Shown here piece after piece: positions 1 to 5,595 of a stretch of 5,595 bases of DNA (the first letter of the stretch is position 1; the number at the start of each line of letters is the position of its first letter). The DNA is taken from assembly GCA_964411065.1 (NCBI GenBank), contig CAYPJO010000093.1, positions 1 through 5,595 on the forward strand. Direction: 5' to 3'. Position numbers and translations under genes: made by a program. This stretch comes from DYHD01 sp964411065. GTDB taxonomy: Bacteria; Nitrospirota; Thermodesulfovibrionia; Thermodesulfovibrionales; Dissulfurispiraceae. Below the pieces are notes generated by a model. The model was not told the origin of the DNA. It saw nothing but the letters and a program-made list of their open reading frames with translations, and made no database searches.

Positions 1-1
1 T

Positions 2-82
2 GATTTACCTAAGTATTGCAAGCATCCTTTGAATGAGACTGTCTGTGGCAGGCTTAATTTTTTACTTGGCTTTTCAGGGTAA
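2..82 (+). other. Possible 3' end of an upstream gene
   Basis: This frame is open from the window edge to a TAA at 80-82 and would encode about 26 residues ending in LNFLLGFSG. No domain is recognisable. A stretch this short in AT-rich DNA can stay open by chance, so the only extra support is the strong terminator about 80 nt downstream on the same strand, which implies a + strand transcription unit upstream. The remainder of 83-164 shows no gene or RNA that I can support. Confidence 0.2.
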
Positions 83-164
83 TATAGTTTAGCTTATTTT
101 GGTTTTAATCACTGCCTCTGAAGAGCGGCTTGTTAAATAAAATTTAAGGCATAATTGAGAATCC

Positions 165-214
165 AAAGCCATGAAGGCTTGTGCTATGTAAGCGCAGTTT
201 TCATGGCTTTTTTT
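165..214 (+). terminator. Intrinsic (rho-independent) terminator with a long composite hairpin
   Basis: AAAGCCATGAA at 165-175 pairs perfectly over 11 bp with TTCATGGCTTT at 200-210, and a T run covers 208-214. The 24-nt apical part can fold again: 179-184 pairs with 192-197 (two of the six pairs are G-T) around a 7-nt loop, giving a stem-internal loop-stem structure. Only three Ts follow the hairpin on the reverse strand, so it should work mainly on + strand transcripts. It most simply ends an upstream gene or small RNA and insulates the operon starting at 679. Its size also leaves room for a conditional attenuator role, which the sequence does not prove. Confidence 0.82.
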
Positions 215-223
215 ATTAGTTGA

Positions 224-251
224 TTGATCTGATTTTCAAATGTTCTTTAAT
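224..251 (+). promoter_or_regulatory. Candidate sigma-70-like promoter
   Basis: TTGATC at 224-229 and TTTAAT at 246-251 are separated by 16 nt, a fair match to TTGACA-N16/18-TATAAT. The site lies directly after the terminator, where the operon would need a new promoter. Transcription would start near 258, giving a leader of roughly 420 nt before the receptor gene, and would exclude the ATG at 240. Such matches are common by chance in AT-rich DNA, so this is only a candidate. Confidence 0.25.
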
Positions 252-578
252 AACCTCCTGATTAAAAGGATAGAAGGGCAGTGGAAAAATCTTAAGCCTG
301 AACTCGTCAACCATTATGAAATTGGTATACCTAATCTTTTCAGGGACTGGCTTAAGGCAACTTTAACGGTGTTCTGTAATTATGGCAAAGATAGGTTTAT
401 CTTCAAATCTCCTCAAGCAAGGTTTGAGAACTTAGAGGATTACCATAGTAGAGGTGAAGAAATCACTCTTTCGGTTATGCCTTTGAAGGAGTTGGAATTG
501 TTTTTGGGGTTCACCCATTTAAATCGCAGTAATGAAAATATCCCATATGCTCCTGAAATATCGTTCACATCAGGGTAG
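240..578 (+). CDS. Hypothetical protein or decayed gene remnant, 112 residues
   Basis: I do not recognise this protein. The frame opens after a TGA at 225-227, the first ATG is at 240, and it ends with TAG at 576-578. Composition is protein-like, with three aromatic-rich stretches (near WKNLKPELVNHYEIG, FRDWLKATLTVF and DRFIFKSPQARF) and a C-terminal part containing VMPLKELELFLGF. Codon use (AGG, CTT, AAG, GAA) resembles that of the genes downstream. No signal peptide or membrane segment is visible. Against an intact gene: no Shine-Dalgarno precedes 240, the ATG is only 26 nt after a terminator T run, and the only other in-frame Met lies late in the ORF. After the TAG the same frame stays open to 653, and protein-like stretches continue in the other two frames up to about 660, which suggests a frameshifted remnant. 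It could also be a coincidental ORF inside the operon leader. Confidence 0.35.
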   Translation: MFFNNLLIKRIEGQWKNLKPELVNHYEIGIPNLFRDWLKATLTVFCNYGKDRFIFKSPQARFENLEDYHSRGEEITLSVMPLKELELFLGFTHLNRSNENIPYAPEISFTSG

Positions 579-590
579 AGGAAACTTTTG

Positions 591-653
591 ATGACTTGCC
601 CGTGCAGGGGTGAATCTATGGCAAAGGTTAGGATTCTTGGAGGAAAATTGTAA
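591..653 (+). CDS. Possible 20-codon upstream ORF with a Cys-Pro-Cys motif
   Basis: ATG at 591 opens a 20-codon frame encoding MTCPCRGESMAKVRILGGKL and ending with TAA at 651-653, 25 nt before the receptor start at 679. A GAGGA Shine-Dalgarno-like element at 578-582 lies 8 nt upstream of the ATG. The two Gly codons near its end (639-644, GGAGGA) are themselves SD-like. Its position and the CPC motif resemble a regulatory leader peptide that could sense metal or thiol state. By analogy, a cysteine-containing upstream ORF controls a TonB-dependent receptor gene in Bordetella (CruR); there is no sequence similarity claim here. The alternative is the in-frame tail of the ORF ending at 578, or a chance ORF within a decayed gene. 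ATG at 618 is a second possible start. Confidence 0.25.
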   Translation: MTCPCRGESMAKVRILGGKL

Positions 654-678
654 AAATTAATTATCATGGAGGAATAAG

Positions 679-2817
679 ATGAGATTTAGCTTAAAGTTGA
701 TTGCATTTTTGCTTTCGATTATTCTTTTTAGTCTATTAAACGCTTTCGCAGAGGTTGAAAAGGGTAATGACGAAAAAGCAAAGAAAGAGCTGATTCTCGA
801 GGAAATCAAGGTTGAGGCAACCCCAATCGTCTCGGGCATACCCCTTGAACAGCAAAGCTCAATAGGAAGCGGACTTAATCTCACTTTGCAGGAAACACCT
901 GCCAGTGTTGAGATTATCACAAAAGACTTAATCCGTGAGCGCGCTAATACCAATGCCCTCCAGGCTTTAGAAAATGCCGCTGGTGTAACCGTGAGCCATT
1001 CTTTCGGCATCTTGAGAACTCAAATGCGTGGTTTTGATGTAATATTAGGCATCCCTATTTTATACAATGGTTTTCGATATCCTGGGCTTGCTATGAGCCC
1101 CCGTGGTGTATTTAATTACGAAAGGATTGAGGTAATAAAAGGGGCTTCTTCAGTCCTCCATGGTCTTGGCTCAATGGCTGGAGCGATAAATTATGTTACA
1201 AAAAAGGCAGATGGAAAAGAAGAAAGAGAAATACTTTTGTCTTATGATAAATGGGATACAAAAACGATCGGATTGGGAATAGGGGGCAAGGCAACTAACT
1301 CTATTTCATACCGTTTCGATGCAAGTTACATTGCGGCAAATAAAGGCTCCTTTGGTCATGTTGATAGGTCATCTTATGATTATCACCACCTCTCAGGTGA
1401 AATAGCTATATCTATAAGCGAACAATTAAAGGTAAGCATAGGAGCGGAGAGATTTTGTGACAACGCAGAGGGCTATTTTGGCACTCCTATTGTAAATGGC
1501 AAGATTGATGAAAGGTTGAGATACAGAAATTATAATGTCGACAACGATCATCTTGACAAAGAGGTCAACTGGTTAACCCTAAAAATCGAAGCTTTACCAG
1601 CTAAAGGCATTAATCTTACTAATGAGACTTATATCAACTCTGAAAACCGCTTTTGGTATAATGCAGAGGTATATACTTATGACCCAACTACTGGAAAGGT
1701 TACAAGGAGCGATTTCCTTCACATTAAACACTTCCAAAACATTATCGGCAATCGCTCTGAAATGGCAATTACACACAAGATAGGAGACATTCGAAACAGA
1801 CTTCTTATCGGTTTTGACTTATCAAGAAATCGCCATCAGAGAAACAACAACTCTCCCTTTATTGGCAGTGACACAGTTGATCTTCTTAATCCTTTACCAG
1901 GTGTCTTCACCACTGAATCAGCCTATTTACCCTTAAGAAGAACCTATGTGAATAATTATGCTATATTTATTGAAGACTTTGTTGATGTAACAAAACAGCT
2001 CAAGTTTACATTCGCGGGCAGGCATGACAAGATAAATATGAATTCCAATAATCTGAGAGACAATACAAGCTTTTCAAAAAGATGGTCAGGCAATTCATAT
2101 AGAGCAGGATTACTCTATGACATCATGCCCAATGTGAGTCTCTATGGCCAATATGGTAATGCCCTTGAGCCTCCTGCCCAGATTGTCACACTCACCCCTG
2201 CTCAGAGAGGATATGGATTGACTCGTGCAAAACAGGCTGAAATAGGAGTAAAGGGCAAACTGCCAGAAAATCTTGGTGAAGCAACCTTAGCCCTCTTTCA
2301 TCTCGAAAGGAGTGACATCCTCACCCGTGATCCAAACAACCCTGGACTTGTAATTCAAATAGGCCAACAGTCTTCAAAGGGGATTGAGATAGCAATAGCA
2401 GTAAGACCCATTAAGCAATTGACAATTGAGGCAAATGGTGCATTTATGGATAGCAAATTTGATGTTTTCAATGAATCAGTAGCTGGCAAATCTGTCTCGA
2501 GGGCTGGAAATCTTCCGCCAAATACACCAGAAAAAGTAGGCAATTTGTGGGTAACCTACAAACCTATTAAGAATTGGCTGATTGGAACGCATGTCCGTCA
2601 TGTGGGCAAAAGGAGTGCTAATAATGCAAATTCAGTATGGATGGATGGTTACACTACAGTGGGTGAATGGGTCTCATACAAGAGCAAGATAGGAGACTGG
2701 ACTCTAAGAATAAACAACATTACAGATAAGGTATATGCAGCAAGCTCTTATGGCGATACCCAGTTTATGCTCGGTGAGCCCCGTTCAGTCTCTTTACTAT
2801 GGTCAATGAAGTTTTAA
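679..2817 (+). CDS. TonB-dependent outer-membrane receptor, siderophore type
   Basis: This 712-residue protein should import a ferric siderophore or similar metal chelate across the outer membrane using energy from TonB-ExbB-ExbD, which are not encoded here. Residues 1-24 form a signal peptide with cleavage after AFA-24. A TonB-box-like segment follows (EEIKVEA, 41-47). The plug domain spans about 71-177: LQETPASVEIIT, then ALQALENAAGV (93-103), RGFD (117-120), YNGFRY (129-134), and the diagnostic RIEVIKG...LHGLGSMAGAINYVTKK (149-176). The beta-barrel covers about 180-712 and ends in LLWSMKF, with the terminal Phe expected for BAM-assembled barrels. There is no N-terminal secretin/TonB signalling domain, so FecA-type surface signalling is unlikely. 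The motif around YFGTP...RYRNYNV (about 265-290) is typical of siderophore receptors; I see no haem-receptor or B12-receptor signature. Start 679 is fixed by GGAGGA at 668-673, 5 nt upstream. C260 is the only cysteine. The cargo cannot be read from the sequence. Confidence 0.96.
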   Translation: MRFSLKLIAFLLSIILFSLLNAFAEVEKGNDEKAKKELILEEIKVEATPIVSGIPLEQQSSIGSGLNLTLQETPASVEIITKDLIRERANTNALQALENAAGVTVSHSFGILRTQMRGFDVILGIPILYNGFRYPGLAMSPRGVFNYERIEVIKGASSVLHGLGSMAGAINYVTKKADGKEEREILLSYDKWDTKTIGLGIGGKATNSISYRFDASYIAANKGSFGHVDRSSYDYHHLSGEIAISISEQLKVSIGAERFCDNAEGYFGTPIVNGKIDERLRYRNYNVDNDHLDKEVNWLTLKIEALPAKGINLTNETYINSENRFWYNAEVYTYDPTTGKVTRSDFLHIKHFQNIIGNRSEMAITHKIGDIRNRLLIGFDLSRNRHQRNNNSPFIGSDTVDLLNPLPGVFTTESAYLPLRRTYVNNYAIFIEDFVDVTKQLKFTFAGRHDKINMNSNNLRDNTSFSKRWSGNSYRAGLLYDIMPNVSLYGQYGNALEPPAQIVTLTPAQRGYGLTRAKQAEIGVKGKLPENLGEATLALFHLERSDILTRDPNNPGLVIQIGQQSSKGIEIAIAVRPIKQLTIEANGAFMDSKFDVFNESVAGKSVSRAGNLPPNTPEKVGNLWVTYKPIKNWLIGTHVRHVGKRSANNANSVWMDGYTTVGEWVSYKSKIGDWTLRINNITDKVYAASSYGDTQFMLGEPRSVSLLWSMKF

Positions 2818-2819
2818 AG

Positions 2820-3860
2820 ATGTTTATTAAGAGCCTTAAGTCCAAAATGTATTTAACTATATTATCTTTATTGCTCTTTGCTACTTTCTGCTTGGTAATT
2901 CAGCCTTCCTTTGCTAATGAAAGAGAGATTATTGATAGTGACGGCAGAAGGGTAAGGATTCCTTACGAAATTAAAAGAGTTGTTGTAATGACCCCTGTTT
3001 GCTTAGAGTCAATAAACTATTTAGGCGCTATTGATAGAGTAGTAGGAAGGGTTAAAACAAGGGGGACTCATTCACTCCTTGAAGAATTAATCCCAAAATT
3101 GAAAGATATACCTATCATTTCTGAATCTGAAAGTGATGTAAATATTGAAAAACTAATCTCTCTTAATCCAGACATTATAATCGCCCTTGGGGGAGAGGTC
3201 GGTTTTAGGTTAAAGACTACTTACATCAAAAAGCTCGAGGATGCAGGAGTACCTGTGATACTAATAACTGTGAGGAGTCTCGAAAATAATTATTCAACTA
3301 TAATTCTTATGGGAAAGATTTTCAATAAAGAAAAAGAGGCTCTCAGTTTGGTGAATTATCTCAGGGGTATTGAGAAAATGGTCAGAGAAAAAACCGGGCA
3401 GATTCCACCAGAACGAAAGCTCAAAGTTTTATCTGTAAGCGGAAAAGATATAACCACTGTCTTAGCTGGGGATTGGGGCAAAGAGGATGTAAGAGAACTC
3501 GCTGGAGGTATAAATGTAGCCAGATCTATAAATCAGTTTGTAGCAACCGTTTCTTTAGAGCAGATAATTGCTTGGGATCCTGATGTAATTACGATCTCTC
3601 ATGTGGCTGGATATACACCAAAAGTCATCTTAAACAACCCAAGACTTAAAAACATAAAGGCTGTTAAAAACAAAAGGGTATATCAGAATCCACCTTATGT
3701 AGGTGGTCTTTATACTCCGAGAGCAGTTCTTATGCTCTGCTGGTATGCGGCAACTATTTACCCCGAGTTAGGCATTGATTGGGTAAGGATTACCGATGGC
3801 TATTATAAAAAAATTTATGGCATGTCTTTTGACACCGTAGATAAACTTTCAAGGAGATAG
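2820..3860 (+). CDS. Periplasmic substrate-binding protein of an iron-chelate/B12-type ABC importer
   Basis: It belongs to the FepB/BtuF/FhuD-like (COG0614, TroA-like fold) family, which receives a metal chelate from a TonB-dependent receptor and delivers it to an inner-membrane ABC permease. From ATG 2820 it has 346 residues. Residues 1-32 are a signal peptide (FIKSLKSK, hydrophobic core, cleavage after PSFA) with no lipobox, so the protein should be soluble in the periplasm. Family signatures in order are IIDSDGRRVRIP, RVVVMTPVCLESINYLGAIDRVVGR (split by the typical strand-turn-helix), VNIEKLISLNPDIII, the long linker helix around IFNKEKEALSLVNYL, VSLEQIIAWDPDVI, and the C-terminal YYKKIYG. 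The start at 2820 is 2 nt after the receptor stop, which suggests translational coupling. An in-frame ATG at 2799 would overlap the receptor by 19 nt and add an acidic residue to the signal peptide n-region, so it is less likely; neither has a good Shine-Dalgarno. ATG 2847 is a third option. The permease and ATPase partners are not in the window. Confidence 0.94.
   Translation: MFIKSLKSKMYLTILSLLLFATFCLVIQPSFANEREIIDSDGRRVRIPYEIKRVVVMTPVCLESINYLGAIDRVVGRVKTRGTHSLLEELIPKLKDIPIISESESDVNIEKLISLNPDIIIALGGEVGFRLKTTYIKKLEDAGVPVILITVRSLENNYSTIILMGKIFNKEKEALSLVNYLRGIEKMVREKTGQIPPERKLKVLSVSGKDITTVLAGDWGKEDVRELAGGINVARSINQFVATVSLEQIIAWDPDVITISHVAGYTPKVILNNPRLKNIKAVKNKRVYQNPPYVGGLYTPRAVLMLCWYAATIYPELGIDWVRITDGYYKKIYGMSFDTVDKLSRR
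3851..3856 (+). promoter_or_regulatory. Shine-Dalgarno fixing the DUF4198-like start
   Basis: AAGGAG lies 8 nt before ATG 3865. The same frame has a TAG at 3838-3840, so no longer N-terminus is possible upstream. Together these show that the missing signal peptide of the next protein is not a start-site mistake. Confidence 0.85.
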
Positions 3861-3864
3861 TATT

Positions 3865-4596
3865 ATGTATCATAGATTCTTTATCGTTCCAGAAAAGTTT
3901 GCTTTGCTATCTGGCGAATCGACAAGAGTCCATTGCAGACTAACTGATGATTTTACACAAAGCGATGTTGCAATATCACCCGAACGAATTAATATTTGTA
4001 GGATAAAGGGCAATAATATTCATGCTGAGATTAAAAACTTTTATGTTGAAGGTAAGACACTTATCTTTGATATACCGAAATTAGAAGAAGGGGCATATCT
4101 CATTGAACTCATCCTAAAAACCCGCATTATTGACTTGACTGCTGAAAAATTTAACTCTTATCTAATGCATGAAAATCTGACACAAATATTAAATCTCATT
4201 GAAACACAAAGATTGCATAAAGAAATTTATAGAGAACAATATACTCACCATGCCAAAACTGTCATTCAAGTGGGGAGCAAAAGAGATGCAACATTTTTTG
4301 GTAAATCGCTCTCCCATATGCTTGAGATTATTCCAGAGTCTGACCCTTTACAATTAAAAGAATGTGACATATTGAAAGTGCAGGTTTTATACGAAGAGAA
4401 CCCCTTGAGCTTTGCTCCTATCGCCTATGGATATTCAAAATATCCTTACAACACACAGAGTGATGAAAATGGTATGGTGAAGCTTAAACTATTTAGAAGT
4501 GGGGCATATTTTGTCCATACTATTCACATGTTACCCTCTCAGGGGGATATTAACTGGGAAAGCTTTTGGGCTACCCTTACATTTAGGGTTCTATAG
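3865..4596 (+). CDS. DUF4198-like protein without a signal peptide
   Basis: This 243-residue protein matches the DUF4198 family pattern along its whole length. It has an N-terminal HRFFIVPEKFALLSGE segment (3-18) that corresponds to the start of mature family members, the block LTAEKFNSYLMHENL (91-105), the charged YREQYTHHAK (122-131), the DENGMVKLKLFRSGAY domain (about 200-215), and the hallmark NWESFWATLTF close to the C-terminus (230-240). The family has no assigned biochemical role. Members are usually exported and often sit in metal-transport neighbourhoods; the old Pfam link to nickel transport was recognised as a misannotation. Family members normally begin with a signal peptide, but here Met-Tyr-His opens directly on the mature domain. 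The protein should therefore stay in the cytoplasm unless it leaves by another route. It is His-rich in places (H128, H129, H218, H221), which could suit metal binding, though this is inference. It starts 4 nt after the binding-protein gene, so it is co-translated with the chelate-uptake genes. Confidence 0.88.
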   Translation: MYHRFFIVPEKFALLSGESTRVHCRLTDDFTQSDVAISPERINICRIKGNNIHAEIKNFYVEGKTLIFDIPKLEEGAYLIELILKTRIIDLTAEKFNSYLMHENLTQILNLIETQRLHKEIYREQYTHHAKTVIQVGSKRDATFFGKSLSHMLEIIPESDPLQLKECDILKVQVLYEENPLSFAPIAYGYSKYPYNTQSDENGMVKLKLFRSGAYFVHTIHMLPSQGDINWESFWATLTFRVL

Positions 4597-4603
4597 GGAG
4601 GAG
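4596..4603 (+). promoter_or_regulatory. Shine-Dalgarno favouring a GTG start
   Basis: GGGAGGAG overlaps the stop codon of the DUF4198-like gene. It ends 4 nt before GTG 4608 and 13 nt before ATG 4617. GTG is therefore the more likely start of the next gene, adding MKN to its N-terminus. Confidence 0.7.
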
Positions 4604-4607
4604 ATAA

Positions 4608-5595
4608 GTGAAAAACATGGAAAACAAAAAGGGTTTAATTATCTTTATTACATTGATTTTACTTAATTTTTACGAACTTGCCTATTGCGATTTTTCAAAA
4701 AATATAAGAATTAGCTATGACCCAGAAGTAAGAATACAAAAATTAGCATTAATTGAAAAAGATGAAAACGATACATGGAGATTTTTAACCTTTTTAGATG
4801 AACCCATAAAAAGAGAAAACGAAAAGCATGAGTTGCTCATTGTAAACATCAACAAAGAGCTTGAGTCAATTTATATCCAGCCTTTTTTTGAAAAAGATGA
4901 TAGTTGGACTTATACAGGAGATTTGTATTTTAGATGCAAAGTTGGATCCAAAGCTGAATCTAAGTTTACACCTTGCAACAGCAAATTCACAAGATTCGTT
5001 AGTACTGAATTCTTTTTTTTGGCTGGAACAACAAGATACATGATATCAAAGAGTGCAATCTCTAATGCACTTGAGGAGTCAAAGCTGATCCCTGAACTTT
5101 TAAAGACTATAGATCTCAGTGTTATTGATACAAACGATGAGAAAGAATACGCCAAAACTTTTTCTGAGGAAAGAAAATTACCCCTTCCTGTGCCAGATTT
5201 TGATGGAGTATATGTTCTGACAGTTGATAATCATTTAATAGAAATACCAACCTCAGATTATGATAGCTTGTTGTTCAGAGATGAAATTTCTTCCAAAATG
5301 GATAAATTGCTTACAGGCGGTGCAGTTAAGTTTTCGGTGACTTTTACGACTGACCAGTTTCATCATATATCGGTGAATAAAATAAAAGGGATAATTGTTA
5401 AAGGACTAAATGCTAATAACATAGAATTAAGAAATGCTATTAGAGAACAAAAATTATTTTCTTCTTCATTTAGCAATGATTTCCGTTTCTATCCTGACAA
5501 AATATTTTCTCTGTCAGATTTTAAGAGAAAAACTCTTAACAATGAAGCAGTATTTTATGAACCCATTAGCAAAAGATTATTAGGTAGCGTAAAAT
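4608..5595 (+). CDS. Unrecognised exported protein, 3' end outside the window
   Basis: The frame is open for 329 codons from GTG 4608 to the window edge without a stop. I do not recognise a family. Residues 1-27 look like a signal peptide or membrane anchor: a KNMENKK basic n-region, a hydrophobic core from about 9 to 21, then ELAYC. The LAYC-27 resembles a lipobox, but Tyr before Cys is unusual, so lipidation is doubtful. No further membrane segment is visible, so most of the protein should be periplasmic or outer-membrane associated. C110 and C123 are the only other cysteines and could form a disulfide. The rest is a mix of predicted strands and charged helices; a segment near DGVYVLTVDNHLIEIP is beta-like. 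It starts 11 nt after the DUF4198-like gene and belongs to the same operon, so a role in handling the imported chelate or metal at the cell envelope is the natural guess. It looks more AT-rich than the receptor gene. An 8-T run at 5013-5020 lies within the frame, which stays open on both sides. Confidence 0.85.
   Translation, partial: MKNMENKKGLIIFITLILLNFYELAYCDFSKNIRISYDPEVRIQKLALIEKDENDTWRFLTFLDEPIKRENEKHELLIVNINKELESIYIQPFFEKDDSWTYTGDLYFRCKVGSKAESKFTPCNSKFTRFVSTEFFFLAGTTRYMISKSAISNALEESKLIPELLKTIDLSVIDTNDEKEYAKTFSEERKLPLPVPDFDGVYVLTVDNHLIEIPTSDYDSLLFRDEISSKMDKLLTGGAVKFSVTFTTDQFHHISVNKIKGIIVKGLNANNIELRNAIREQKLFSSSFSNDFRFYPDKIFSLSDFKRKTLNNEAVFYEPISKRLLGSVK

Noticed and set aside
33..92. Small hydrophobic 19-codon ORF starting at ATG 33.
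   Set aside because: It has no Shine-Dalgarno and overlaps the possible upstream gene tail; nothing separates it from a chance ORF.
596..624. TTGCC/GGCAA inverted repeat that could form a leader hairpin.
   Set aside because: It has only 5 bp with a 19-nt loop and no conserved context, so it is too weak to claim.
652..666. Possible Fur box: ATTATCA at 660-666 is a perfect half-site upstream of the receptor gene.
   Set aside because: The other half (652-658) matches only 3 of 7 positions of TGATAAT. The site sits beside the Shine-Dalgarno with no promoter close by, and AT-rich DNA gives such half-sites often.
440..667. Minus-strand ORF of 75 codons.
   Set aside because: It lies opposite the leader and the coding-looking + strand frames, has no ribosome-binding site, and has no recognisable protein character.
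83..678. Cobalamin or cyclic-di-GMP riboswitch upstream of the receptor.
   Set aside because: I looked for the conserved B12-box and GEMM-type cores and saw neither. The AAAGCC at 165 is simply part of the terminator stem.
657..1010. Minus-strand ORF of 117 codons opposite the start of the receptor gene.
   Set aside because: It is antisense to the well-supported signal peptide and plug of the TonB receptor, so it is a shadow frame.
5013..5020. Run of eight Ts as a possible transcriptional slippage or frameshift site.
   Set aside because: The frame from 4608 reads through it without interruption and remains open to the window end, so no frameshift is needed.
4910..5155. ORFs on both strands within 4861-5155.
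   Set aside because: Both overlap the continuous 329-codon frame from 4608, which has a proper Shine-Dalgarno and signal sequence. The alternatives have neither.

Overview
The window looks like accessory chromosomal DNA from a Gram-negative (two-membrane) bacterium. It encodes an outer-membrane TonB-dependent receptor with a cleavable signal peptide and a terminal aromatic residue, and a soluble rather than lipid-anchored periplasmic binding protein. Base composition is low to moderate GC, and the genes favour AGA/AGG, ATA, AAA and GAA codons. That would fit a deep-branching anaerobe or thermophile such as a Nitrospirota or Thermodesulfobacteriota member, but the phylum is an inference and could be wrong.

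Region 1-239 holds no convincing gene. It has a short open stretch ending at a TAA at 80-82, possibly the tail of an upstream gene, and a strong intrinsic terminator at 165-214 that separates upstream transcription from what follows. Region 240-678 is the most ambiguous part. A coding-looking ORF of 112 codons (240-578) has no ribosome-binding site and ends in TAG. Protein-like stretches in the other frames follow it, together with a 20-codon Cys-Pro-Cys ORF (591-653) that does have a Shine-Dalgarno sequence. The region is either a decayed gene, a long leader of the downstream operon, or both.

From 679 to the end there is one tightly packed operon on the + strand: a TonB-dependent siderophore-type receptor (679-2817), a COG0614-type iron-siderophore/cobalamin/metal-chelate substrate-binding protein (2820-3860), a DUF4198-like protein with no signal peptide (3865-4596), and an unrecognised exported protein cut off by the window end (4608-5595). 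Intergenic gaps are 2, 4 and 11 nt, so co-transcription is very likely.

The first two genes form the outer-membrane and periplasmic steps of a chelate-uptake route. The receptor takes up a metal chelate using TonB energy, and the binding protein would hand it to an inner-membrane ABC importer whose permease and ATPase are not in this window. DUF4198 proteins occur in metal-transport neighbourhoods, which suggests a metal cargo, but neither cargo nor metal can be read from the sequence. The last two genes are not standard parts of siderophore, haem or B12 operons and are the least explained coding content here.
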